Below are positions 26,429-34,256 of a DNA stretch of 64,000 nucleotides, one piece after another. Every line of letters starts with the position of its first letter. The first letter of the stretch is position 1. Both the position numbers and the translations under genes were made by a program. The notes beneath the pieces are model-generated. The model searched no databases. It saw only the letters and a program-made list of their open reading frames with translations, and was not told the origin of the DNA. Origin of the DNA: Novosphingobium sp. (lineage in GTDB: Bacteria; Pseudomonadota; Alphaproteobacteria; Sphingomonadales; Sphingomonadaceae); assembly GCF_039595395.1 (NCBI RefSeq), contig NZ_JBCNLP010000001.1, forward strand, positions 2,914,001 to 2,978,000, read 5' to 3'.

Positions 26429-27331
26429 ATGCGCAAGATCCCTCCCCTCGCAGCGGTCCGAGTCTTCGAAGCGGCAGCGCGGCATGAGAATTTCACCGCC
26501 GCCGCGCGCGAGCTGGGCATGACCCAGGCGGCGGTCAGCCACCAGATCCGCCTGATCGAGGACCATCTGGGCCAGCAACTGTTCCGGCGTGAACGCCAGC
26601 GCGTCATCCTGACCGATGCCGCGCGCCGGGCGGCGGCGGGCATCGGTAAGGGGCTCGACACCATCGAGGCGGCCTTTGCCGACATGCGCAGCGATGATGA
26701 AAGCACGCTGACGATCTCGACCACTCACACTTTCGCCAATGCCTGGCTGGCCTGGCGGATCGGCGGCTTCCAGATGCAATATCCCGACATTGCGGTGCGC
26801 CTGCTGGTGCAGGACGGGCTGGCCAATTTCTCGGGCGATGGCGCCGATATGGCGGTGCGTCTGGGCTATGGCCCATGGCCGGATCTGGCGACGCACCGCC
26901 TGATGGAGTATGATTTCACCCCCATGTGCAGCCCCGGCTTTCTGGCGGCGCGCGGTGGGCACATCCGCCCGGAGGATCTGCTGCGCCTGCCGCGGATCAG
27001 CCCGCATGCGCAATCATGGGCCTGCTGGCTGCAGGAGGCGGGGCTGGCTCAGGCCGGTGACGCCTCGCCGCAGGGGCTGCTGATGGATTCGCAGGCGAAT
27101 GAGAGCCATGCGGCGATGGCTGGTCAGGGCGTTGCCATGCTCACGCCGTTTTTCTGGCATCAGGACATGTCGGACAGGCGGCTGGTGCAGCTCTTCCCCC
27201 AGGTGTCCAGCCTCGGCATGGCCTATTGGATCGTCTATCCCGAGCATCGCCGTCGCAACCGCAAGGTGCGGCGCTTCTGCGAATGGCTGCTGGCCGAAAT
27301 CGGCGTGAAGAGCGTGAAAGAACCGCTCTAG
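26429..27331 (+). CDS. LysR family regulator, GcvA-like
   Basis: 300 residues. The N-terminal winged helix is the GcvA type: RKIPPLAAVRVFEAAARHENF then AAARELGMTQAAVSHQIRLI (about 5-45). The C-terminal periplasmic-binding-like effector domain begins near 90 (LTISTTHTFANAWLAWRI). The effector is unknown. It is divergent from the small frame at 26151-26315 and mntH, which are candidate targets. Confidence 0.88.
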   Translation: MRKIPPLAAVRVFEAAARHENFTAAARELGMTQAAVSHQIRLIEDHLGQQLFRRERQRVILTDAARRAAAGIGKGLDTIEAAFADMRSDDESTLTISTTHTFANAWLAWRIGGFQMQYPDIAVRLLVQDGLANFSGDGADMAVRLGYGPWPDLATHRLMEYDFTPMCSPGFLAARGGHIRPEDLLRLPRISPHAQSWACWLQEAGLAQAGDASPQGLLMDSQANESHAAMAGQGVAMLTPFFWHQDMSDRRLVQLFPQVSSLGMAYWIVYPEHRRRNRKVRRFCEWLLAEIGVKSVKEPL

Positions 27332-29043
27332 GCGGCCAGATGGATGAATTTGCGCTCCTCAAGGTAGCGGAAGGGATCGGCATCGGCATGGCCGATCAGA
27401 AAACCCTGCGCGCCATGGCAGCCATAGTGGCGCAGTGCCTCAAGCTGGGTTTGCGTCTCCACCCCCTCGGCCACCACGATGGCATTGAGCTGCTGGCACA
27501 GCACCACCACCGCCGAGACGATCGCGCGTGAGGCCTGATTGTCGGGCAGGCCGCTCACGAAGCTGCGGTCGATCTTGATCTTGTCGAAGTGGAAGCTGTG
27601 CAGATAGGAGAAGGAGGCAAAGCCGGTGCCGAAATCATCCAGCGCGATCCGCACCCCCAGATCTTTCAGCGACTGGATATAGCGCATGACGCGCTCCTCA
27701 TCGTCGATCAGCACGCTTTCGGTGATTTCCAGCTCCAGCCGCGACGGGTCGAGCCCGTAACGCGCCAGCGCCTGCTCGACGATCTGCACCAGCCCCTCGA
27801 CGCGGAACTGCACCACCGAAATGTTGACCGCCACCGTCAACGGCGCGGGCAGAGCGGCACCGATCGCGCAGGCCTCGTCGATCATCCATTCGCCCAGCTC
27901 GTGGATCAGGCCGATGTCCTCGGCCAGCGGGATGAACACCGCCGGAGAGATCATCCCGCGTTCGGGATGACGCCAGCGCATCAGGCATTCGAAGCCCGAA
28001 ATATCCCCTGTCGCCAGATCGAGCTGCGGCTGAAGATGCGCCTCGATCTCACCGCGCTTCAGGGCGCCGCGCAGGTCGTTCTCGATGGCATTGCGCTGGA
28101 CCAGACCATCACGCATGCCCGGCGAGAACTTGCGCCAGGTGCCCTTGCCGTCCGACTTGGCGTTGTAGAGCGCGACATCGGCGTAATTGAGAAATTCCTC
28201 GGCATTGGCGCAATCCTGCGGATAGATGGCGATGCCGATGCTGCCGCCCAGATGCACCACCTTGTCGCCGAACAGGAAGGGATCGCGCATGGCGGCGATC
28301 AGGCGGTCGGCGATCTTTTCCGACAGCTTTTCGACCGAGCGACCGCTGACCACCACGGCAAATTCATCGCCGCCCAGACGCGCGGGCATATCATCCGCGC
28401 GCAAGGCGTTGCGCAGGCGGGCCGCCATCTCCTTGAGCACCATATCGCCCGCCGCATGGCCGAAGGTGTCGTTCACGATCTTGAAGCGGTCGAGGTCGAT
28501 TGCCAGCAGCGCCACCTGCTCATCACCTTCGGCCAGATCGATCTGCTGCAGGCGGGTGAAGAGATGGCTGAGCAGTTGCACCCGGTTGGGCAGGCCGGTC
28601 AGCGCATCGAAATGCGCCAGCTTTTCCAGACGTTCGGCCGTGCGGGCCCGCTCCTTGAGCGTCGCGCGGAGCAGATCGACCACGCCCGCCACCCCGAGAT
28701 AACGGCCCTCCTCGACCACGACGAAGCCGCGCACGAGGTCGGAAAAATTTTCATGCAAGGCCCGCTCGGCGAAATCGGCGGCTTTTTCGCGCGCCTCGAC
28801 CAGCAGCGAGACCGGCTCCATGATGCGGGTGATCGGGCGGCGCGCGAAGATGGCGCGGCCGAACTCGGCGGAAAACTGCATCAGGAAGCTGTTGCGCTCA
28901 ACCGTTCCAATCGGTTTACCATGATCGTCCACCACGACAAGCAGCGGAGATTCCACGATTTCCTCGAACAGATTGTAGGCGGTCTCGCCCACATCGAAAC
29001 TGCGCAATGCCGGCAATGGCTTCACGAGAGAACGCAGCATCAT
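27328..29043 (-). CDS. GGDEF-EAL cyclic-di-GMP protein with N-terminal CBS-like sensor
   Basis: 571 residues from MMLRSLVKPL. Residues 15-130 look like a CBS pair (SPLLVVVDDHGKPIGTVER). The GGDEF domain (140-305) has an intact GGDEF at 224-228 and the inhibitory RxxD at 215-218, so synthase activity with product feedback is expected. The EAL domain (315-560) has ECL at 352-354 instead of EAL, but keeps its glutamate and the ITES, DDFGTG, KIKIDRSF and AEGVE motifs, so phosphodiesterase activity is also likely. No membrane helix. It overlaps the LysR stop tail to tail. Upstream is a 444-base intergenic region. Confidence 0.88.
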   Translation of the reverse strand: MMLRSLVKPLPALRSFDVGETAYNLFEEIVESPLLVVVDDHGKPIGTVERNSFLMQFSAEFGRAIFARRPITRIMEPVSLLVEAREKAADFAERALHENFSDLVRGFVVVEEGRYLGVAGVVDLLRATLKERARTAERLEKLAHFDALTGLPNRVQLLSHLFTRLQQIDLAEGDEQVALLAIDLDRFKIVNDTFGHAAGDMVLKEMAARLRNALRADDMPARLGGDEFAVVVSGRSVEKLSEKIADRLIAAMRDPFLFGDKVVHLGGSIGIAIYPQDCANAEEFLNYADVALYNAKSDGKGTWRKFSPGMRDGLVQRNAIENDLRGALKRGEIEAHLQPQLDLATGDISGFECLMRWRHPERGMISPAVFIPLAEDIGLIHELGEWMIDEACAIGAALPAPLTVAVNISVVQFRVEGLVQIVEQALARYGLDPSRLELEITESVLIDDEERVMRYIQSLKDLGVRIALDDFGTGFASFSYLHSFHFDKIKIDRSFVSGLPDNQASRAIVSAVVVLCQQLNAIVVAEGVETQTQLEALRHYGCHGAQGFLIGHADADPFRYLEERKFIHLAA

Positions 29044-29487
29044 CAAATGTTTCCCAGCGACCTGACGCTGGTGGCTATAAAGATCGAGCCTTAAAACAAA
29101 GCCTGCAGCCAAAGCTGGTGGAATTTACGGGGTCGCCCCTGTAACATTGTCATAAAGCAGCAAGGTTTAGCAGATTCCCCGCAAGACAAGGGTATATTCC
29201 TGCTGGACGATCCTAGTCCAACGCCCATCAAAGGGGAAGGATGATATTGTCCCAAAACTGTAACATCCAAAATGTCTCGCGTCAGACCTTCTCCGTCGGG
29301 GCCCGTAACTTTCGGTCTGTCGTAAATGGTTGTGCGGCTTTGCGGAGGATGCGATAGCCTCTGCCGGGTGCTCGTTATCGCGCAGAAACGAGCAGGTTTT
29401 GAGCGCTGGTCGGGCCGCCAGCGACGGATGCCTTGCGGCACACGATCCGGCTCACCCCCTGTCGCCTCAACCCGGAGCCCTTGCCTC
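29044..29487. other. 444-base region between the GGDEF-EAL gene and the antiporter
   Basis: Divergent promoter region. The half near the antiporter is rich in hairpins (29370-29449, listed separately). The half near 29100-29290 is more AT-rich and probably contains the promoters. No protein-coding gene is supported here. Confidence 0.5.
29370..29449 (+). promoter_or_regulatory. Three-hairpin structured leader upstream of the antiporter
   Basis: Three hairpins follow each other in the antiporter leader: GCTCGTT/AACGAGC (29370-29376 with 29387-29393), CGCTGG/CCAGCG (29404-29409 with 29418-29423), and CGGATGCC/GGC..ATCCG (29425-29432 with 29437-29449). They end 38 bases before the start codon. 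This looks like a cis-acting RNA, but I do not match it to a known riboswitch class. Confidence 0.4.
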
Positions 29488-30702
29488 ATGCACAACAACG
29501 ATACGGTCACGCTGGGCCTGCTGCTGCTGATCGCCTGCCTTGTGGCGATCGTCTGCCGCCGTTTTGGCCAGCCCTATGCCATCGGACTGGTGATCGCGGG
29601 CGTGGGCCTCAGCCTCTCGGGCTATCACAGCGGCATCGAACTGACGCCCGAACTGGTGTTCAGCGTGCTGCTGCCCCCGCTGGTCTTCGAGGCAGCGCTG
29701 CATCTGGGCTGGGCGCAATTCCGGCGCGAGGGCGCCCTGGTGCTCAGCCTCGCGTTTGGCGGCACGCTGCTGTCCGCGCTGGTGGTGGCGGTGGCGATGC
29801 ATGGGCTGGCGCATTGGGGCTGGCCCGCGTCGCTGCTGTTCGGCAGCCTGATTGCCGCGACCGATCCCGTCTCGGTCATCGCCATGATGAAGGAGCAAAA
29901 CGCCGACAAGCGCCTGCGCTTCCTGATGGAGGCCGAAAGCCTGGTCAATGACGGCGCGGCGGCGGTGATTTTCGCGCTGATCGCGGCATGGATTGTGGGC
30001 AACGCCACCGGTGCCGCGGGCCCTGTCACCCCTTCGGGAATTGCCATGGCGCTGCTGACCACGGTGGGCGGCGGCGTGCTGCTGGGGCTGGCGGTGGCGG
30101 CGGGGCTGATGCTGATCGCCGGGCGGTCGGAGGACCATCTGGTCGAGATCACCCTGACCATGCTGGCGGCCTATGGCTCCTTCCTGCTGGCCGAGGAACT
30201 GCATGTCTCGGGCGTGCTGGCGACGCTGGCGGCGGGCATGCTGGTGGGCAATTGGGGCATCAGTGCCGACAGCAAGGGTCGCAAGCTGACCGACGAAGGC
30301 GGCAAAGCCGTCATCCGCTTCTGGGATTTCGCGGCCTTTCTGGCCAATTCGGTGGTCTTCCTGCTGATCGGCAGCCGGGGCGCGGTGCAGCCTGTCGCGG
30401 CCTTCTGGCTGCCTGCGGTGATCGGCACGCTGGCGGTGCTGGCGGGGCGCGCGGTGGCGATCTATCCCATCACGCAGCTCTTTGCGGGCACGCGCATGGC
30501 GGTCGACGGACTGACCCGGCACATTCTGTTCTGGGGCGGCCTGCGCGGCGCCCTCGCGCTGGCGCTGGCGCTGGGAGCCCCGGCCAGCCTGCCCGAGCAT
30601 GATGCGCTGGTCAGCGTGGCCTTTGCCGTGGTGGCCTTCTCGATCTTCGTGCAAGGCCTGACCGTGCCGATCCTGCTGCGCAAGACCACCGCAAAAGCAT
30701 AG
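29488..30702 (+). CDS. CPA1 family Na+(K+)/H+ antiporter
   Basis: 404 residues with about eleven to twelve membrane helices, starting MHNNDTVTLGLLLLIA. The exchanger motifs are present: FSVLLPPLVFEAALHL (helix 3), ATDPVSVIAMMKE and the ion-site Asn-Asp in ESLVNDGAAAVIF. The later GGLRGALALALAL segment is typical of NhaP/CPA1. There is no long cytoplasmic tail. It should expel Na+ or K+ in exchange for protons at the inner membrane. Confidence 0.9.
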   Translation: MHNNDTVTLGLLLLIACLVAIVCRRFGQPYAIGLVIAGVGLSLSGYHSGIELTPELVFSVLLPPLVFEAALHLGWAQFRREGALVLSLAFGGTLLSALVVAVAMHGLAHWGWPASLLFGSLIAATDPVSVIAMMKEQNADKRLRFLMEAESLVNDGAAAVIFALIAAWIVGNATGAAGPVTPSGIAMALLTTVGGGVLLGLAVAAGLMLIAGRSEDHLVEITLTMLAAYGSFLLAEELHVSGVLATLAAGMLVGNWGISADSKGRKLTDEGGKAVIRFWDFAAFLANSVVFLLIGSRGAVQPVAAFWLPAVIGTLAVLAGRAVAIYPITQLFAGTRMAVDGLTRHILFWGGLRGALALALALGAPASLPEHDALVSVAFAVVAFSIFVQGLTVPILLRKTTAKA

Positions 30703-30776
30703 AAGATATCGAGGGCACCGAAAGCCCCCACTGCCCCGGAAACAGGGCAGGCCGACAGCGCTTGACTCTTAAATCT

Positions 30777-30784
30777 ACATATGT
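30777..30784. promoter_or_regulatory. ACATATGT palindrome in the padR promoter
   Basis: A perfect 8-bp palindrome lies 10 bases downstream of a TTGACT -35-like box (30762-30767) and just before the PadR start. PadR-type boxes are built from ATGT/ACAT halves, so autoregulation is plausible. Inference. Confidence 0.4.
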
Positions 30785-30796
30785 TGAAAATAGACC

Positions 30797-31093
30797 ATGA
30801 TCCGCAAACGCCGCCCTTCGAAGCAGATGATCGCCCTTCTTCAGGCGCTGTCCGACCGGCAGTGGCACCATGGCTATGATCTGATGAAGGACACCGGCCT
30901 GCTCTCCGGCACGCTCTATCCGCTGCTGATGCGGATGACCGATCAGGGGCTGGTCGAGGCGGAGTGGCGCGAACCTGCCCAGCCCGGCCGTCCCGCACGT
31001 CACGCCTATCGCCTGACCGCCGAGGGGTATGCGCTGATGCGCGACCTCGCGCTCGACGCCGGCGCGCTGTCGCCGAGGGCCGCCGGGATATGA
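30797..31093 (+). CDS. PadR family transcriptional regulator
   Basis: 98 residues, the short PadR-s2 size. The winged helix is clear: MIALLQALSDRQWHHGYDLM, GLLSGTLYPLLMRMTDQGLVEAEW, and RHAYRLTAEGYALMRD. PadR proteins of this size usually repress a membrane protein or transporter in the same operon. Its TGA overlaps the next ATG, which encodes exactly such a membrane protein. Confidence 0.9.
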   Translation: MIRKRRPSKQMIALLQALSDRQWHHGYDLMKDTGLLSGTLYPLLMRMTDQGLVEAEWREPAQPGRPARHAYRLTAEGYALMRDLALDAGALSPRAAGI

Positions 31094-31713
31094 TGCCCGC
31101 CTTCTCCCGCGCCTTGATGACGCTGGCCTGCCAATGCCTGGGAGAAGGCCGACGCGCATGGGCGCAGGCGATGCAGGCAGAATTCGATATCGCCGTCGAG
31201 GACGGACGCGCGCTGAGTTTCGCGGCCGGATGCCTGATCGGCGCCTTGCGCCAGATGCCGATGCAGGAGGAAGGGCGCTTCGTCCTGACGAATTACACGC
31301 TGGCGCTCGCCGTGATGGTGCCGATCGCCGCCGTTGAAATCAGCGCTGCAATGTTTGGCCTGCCCCATCTGTTCGGCGGCCCGGGAGACCCTGGCGCGGG
31401 CATGACCTTCGCGCAAAGGCTCATCATTGGCGGCGCCTTTCGGGTGGTGGCCCCGTCGCTGACCTTGCTGCTGTTGCTCTGCGGGGGCGCGCAGTTGCGC
31501 CTCGCCTGGCTGATGCTCGAGCGCGACTGGAAGCGCGCGACCTCGACGGGCGTCGCGAATCTTGCCGCGATCACGACCTTGATCCTCTTCATGGGCTGCA
31601 TGTTTCTCGATGTCGGCCAGGCCGTCACGCTGGCGGCGGTGCTGGGGATCGAACTGGCGCTGATCGCCGGTCTTGGTCGCTGGCACGCAGAGCTGAACCT
31701 GCCGCCTTCGTAA
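31090..31713 (+). CDS. Unrecognised membrane protein in a padR operon
   Basis: 207 residues. A cytoplasmic start (RRAWAQAMQAEFDIAVEDGRAL) is followed by about four membrane helices (near 75-95, 115-140, 155-175, 180-200). Its ATG overlaps the PadR stop, so it is co-translated with its probable regulator. Similar proteins occur beside PadR genes, but I cannot name a function. The serine hydrolase gene starts 49 bases later. Confidence 0.75.
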   Translation: MMPAFSRALMTLACQCLGEGRRAWAQAMQAEFDIAVEDGRALSFAAGCLIGALRQMPMQEEGRFVLTNYTLALAVMVPIAAVEISAAMFGLPHLFGGPGDPGAGMTFAQRLIIGGAFRVVAPSLTLLLLLCGGAQLRLAWLMLERDWKRATSTGVANLAAITTLILFMGCMFLDVGQAVTLAAVLGIELALIAGLGRWHAELNLPPS

Positions 31714-31762
31714 CCACGGGGCTGCGTTGCCCCTTCCCCCCAGATTGCCGGAGATCCAGACG

Positions 31763-33253
31763 ATGCCCCGAGCACGCATGACCTTCTGCGCCCTGTTGCT
31801 GGGCACAATCGCCGCCCCTCCCGCAAGCGCGCAATCCACGCCGAAAACCTGTGCCGCGCCTTCCCTCGCGGCTGGCGGCCCAAGCAATGCACATACCGCC
31901 TATGTCGAGACCAGCCTGCGACCGGCGGTCATCAAGCCGGGCGCCCCGCCCCTCACCCTCGCCGAGGAGATGCGCCGATACGACGTGCCGGGCATCAGCG
32001 TCGCGGTGATCCATGAGGGCAAGATTGCCTGGGCGCGCGGCTGGGGCCTTCGCGATCTTGCGGGCTGTGCGCCGGTCACCCCGGACACCGCCTTTCAGGC
32101 CGCCTCCATCAGCAAGGTGATCACCGCGATGATCGCGCTGCGCCTGGTCGAGCAAGGCAGGATCGGACTGGATCGGAACATCAACGCGGCGCTTCGGTCC
32201 TGGCAGATGCCCAGAGATGAAACGCTGGCACCGGGCGGCATCACCCTTCGCCAATTGCTGAGCCACACAGCCGGGCTTGGCGTTCATGGCTTCGATCACG
32301 GGTATCGGCCCGGCGAGGCCCTCCCCACGATCATCCAGATCCTCGATGGCACACCGCCTGCCGGCAATCCGCCCGTTCGCAGCATCCTGCCCGCAGGCGG
32401 ACAATTCGAATATTCCGGCGGTGGTTACATGGTGACGCAACTCGCGCTGACTGACGTGAGCGGCCTGCCCTTCGCCGACCTCGCGCAACGCGAGGTGCTG
32501 GGCCCGCTGGGCATGACGCGCAGCGCCTTTGCCATGCCGCCATCGCCCCGGATCCGGGCCGACATGGCATCGGGTTCGGCTTGGGGCAAACCGATCGCAG
32601 ACGATGATGCCGTCTTGCCCCAGCTTGCGGCGGCGGGCTTGTGGGCCAGCGCGGGGGACCTCGCGCGTGTGCTGATCGACCTGCAGGCTTCCGCCGCGGG
32701 CCAGAGGGGACACCGCCTGTCGCCCGCCATGACGCGGGAGATGATGACGCCGGTCAAGGGCAATTGGGGGCTTGGCCTTGCCCTTTATCCGGACGATGCC
32801 CCGCGCTTTGGCCACGATGGCGTGAATCCGGGCTTTGAGTCCTTCATGATCGCCTATGCCGGCAGGGGCGATGGCATCGTCGTCCTGACCAATGGCGGAG
32901 ACGGCCGACGACTGACAGCCGATGTGGTGCGCGCGGTCGCAACCGACTATGGCTGGCCGGAGATCGCGGCCCCGGCCACCGAGGAAAAGACGCTGACACT
33001 GGCCGAGCTTGCCAGAGCCGCCGGGCATTTCGAGGGCGGCGGACTAAACGTCGATTTCGAAGCACGACCGGAGGGCCTGTTTGGCAAGCTCGTCGGCGCA
33101 CCCGCCTTTGAGCGGCTGATCGCCCTGTCGCCCACACGCTTCCGATCCGAATCGATGGGGCTGACCTGCAGCTTCGCGCCGGATTTTTCGAGCTGCACCA
33201 TCACCGAAGGCGGTCCGCCGATGAAGCTGGTGCGCTCGAAGGCGGCACCATAA
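31763..33253 (+). CDS. Exported serine hydrolase, beta-lactamase class C/esterase family
   Basis: 496 residues from MPRARMTFCALLLGTIAA with a Sec signal peptide ending PASAQ. The serine beta-lactamase-like fold shows SISK as the SxxK nucleophile motif (TAFQAASISKVITAM), YSGGGYMV in the Y-x-N position, and GLGLALYPDDAPRFGHDG before the end. A further 100-residue C-terminal domain follows. Members are peptidases, esterases or beta-lactamases; the YSG motif favours an esterase or peptidase over a true AmpC. Periplasmic. It may share the padR transcript. Confidence 0.85.
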   Translation: MPRARMTFCALLLGTIAAPPASAQSTPKTCAAPSLAAGGPSNAHTAYVETSLRPAVIKPGAPPLTLAEEMRRYDVPGISVAVIHEGKIAWARGWGLRDLAGCAPVTPDTAFQAASISKVITAMIALRLVEQGRIGLDRNINAALRSWQMPRDETLAPGGITLRQLLSHTAGLGVHGFDHGYRPGEALPTIIQILDGTPPAGNPPVRSILPAGGQFEYSGGGYMVTQLALTDVSGLPFADLAQREVLGPLGMTRSAFAMPPSPRIRADMASGSAWGKPIADDDAVLPQLAAAGLWASAGDLARVLIDLQASAAGQRGHRLSPAMTREMMTPVKGNWGLGLALYPDDAPRFGHDGVNPGFESFMIAYAGRGDGIVVLTNGGDGRRLTADVVRAVATDYGWPEIAAPATEEKTLTLAELARAAGHFEGGGLNVDFEARPEGLFGKLVGAPAFERLIALSPTRFRSESMGLTCSFAPDFSSCTITEGGPPMKLVRSKAAP

Positions 33254-33348
33254 GGCAGCGGCCTCATAGTGGATCCACCCTGAGGTTCATTCATACGAAA
33301 TCGGCGCTTATTGGCTGAGCCACGAGCCCATCTGGGCGGGGCCTCCGA

Positions 33349-33376
33349 TTATGCATGGGTCAATATCCATACATAA
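33349..33376. promoter_or_regulatory. Inverted repeat containing a candidate MocR operator, upstream of DUF983
   Basis: TTATGCATGG (33349-33358) and CCATACATAA (33367-33376) form an inverted repeat with one mismatch and an 8-base spacer. Within it, bases 33359-33375 match bases 34223-34239 at 15 of 17 positions. The second copy is just upstream of the mocR-like gene. Confidence 0.5.
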
Positions 33377-33470
33377 TAATTAAACCCCGCGATTGCATGG
33401 CATATTGCATGCATTCAATCGCAGACCTATAGGGCGGACAGAATCAAGGATCCTGTTGAGGATTGCGCCG

Positions 33471-33902
33471 ATGCCGAACCACGACACCATTGAAAGCAAG
33501 GGAAAATACATTTTCCGCTGCGGACTGAAGGGTCTTTGCCCGAAATGCGGTAAAGCGCCCATGTTCAGAAAATGGCTGAAGCTGCAGACACGCTGTCCGC
33601 TTTGCGGGCTGAATTACAACTTCGCGGCACCCGATGACGGGCCGGCCTTCTTCTCGCTCTGCATCGTCGCGTTCCCGCTCTCGTTTTTTGTGGTCTGGCT
33701 TCAGGTGGTCTTCGATCCGCCCTATTGGGTGCATCTGGTCACATCCTTCCCGCTGGTCCTGCTCGGATGCGTTTTGCCCTTGCCCTATATCAAGGGGTGG
33801 CTGGTCGCCTCGCAGTACGTCAATCACGCGCAGGAGGCTGGCACCGAGAAGCTCTGGGCTGACTTGCATGCCCGCGCCGAGACCGAAGGCCGGGACGGCT
33901 GA
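33471..33902 (+). CDS. DUF983 family membrane protein with zinc ribbon
   Basis: 143 residues; ATG 33471 begins MPNHDTIESK. An N-terminal zinc ribbon (CPKCGKAPMFRKWLKLQTRCPLCG, shown as CPKCG and CPLCG) is followed by the DUF983 core GPAFFSLCIVAFPLSFFVVW and a second helix VTSFPLVLLGCVLPLPYIKG. DUF983 proteins are common in alphaproteobacteria, often near cytochrome oxidase genes, with unknown role. Here it heads a short operon ending with a MocR-type regulator. Confidence 0.85.
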   Translation: MPNHDTIESKGKYIFRCGLKGLCPKCGKAPMFRKWLKLQTRCPLCGLNYNFAAPDDGPAFFSLCIVAFPLSFFVVWLQVVFDPPYWVHLVTSFPLVLLGCVLPLPYIKGWLVASQYVNHAQEAGTEKLWADLHARAETEGRDG

Positions 33903-33903
33903 C

Positions 33904-34215
33904 ATGGGCGCGCCAAAGGGCCTGAATCCGGCCGCCCGCCTTGTTGCGGACATGTATGACGCGATCAACCGCCCCGATCTGTCCGGCATGATCCGCGCCG
34001 GCCATGCCGACGACTTTCCCGAGATCACAGCCGCAACCGCCTTGCTGGAACAGGATGCGGCGCGACTGGACCGGTATGAGTCAGCCCTGCGCCAATATGC
34101 CGATCCCGGCTTCTGGGATGACATGACTCCCGGCGGTGTGCTCGCGCTTCATGATGGCGGCGACATGGCAAGGAATGTTCTTGCAGGCCGCCCCGCTTTC
34201 AATCACCGGGACTGA
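33904..34215 (+). CDS. Hypothetical protein, 103 aa
   Basis: The frame MGAPKGLNPAARLVADMYD starts one base after the DUF983 stop. The protein is soluble, acidic and mostly helical (AATALLEQDAARLDRYESAL). I do not recognise a family. Close spacing and codon use like its neighbours support a real gene. Confidence 0.6.
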   Translation: MGAPKGLNPAARLVADMYDAINRPDLSGMIRAGHADDFPEITAATALLEQDAARLDRYESALRQYADPGFWDDMTPGGVLALHDGGDMARNVLAGRPAFNHRD

Positions 34216-34222
34216 TCATCCC

Positions 34223-34239
34223 GTCAAAATCCATACAAA
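34223..34239. promoter_or_regulatory. Second copy of the candidate MocR operator
   Basis: GTCAAAATCCATACAAA lies 17 bases upstream of the mocR-like start and matches 33359-33375 at 15 of 17 positions. Two such copies flanking the short operon suggest autoregulation. Inference. Confidence 0.5.
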
Positions 34240-34256
34240 CCGGTTGGAAGGTCACG

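Noticed and set aside
27589..29094. 501-codon plus-strand frame opposite the GGDEF-EAL gene
   Set aside because: Shadow frame caused by high GC; the minus strand has all catalytic motifs.
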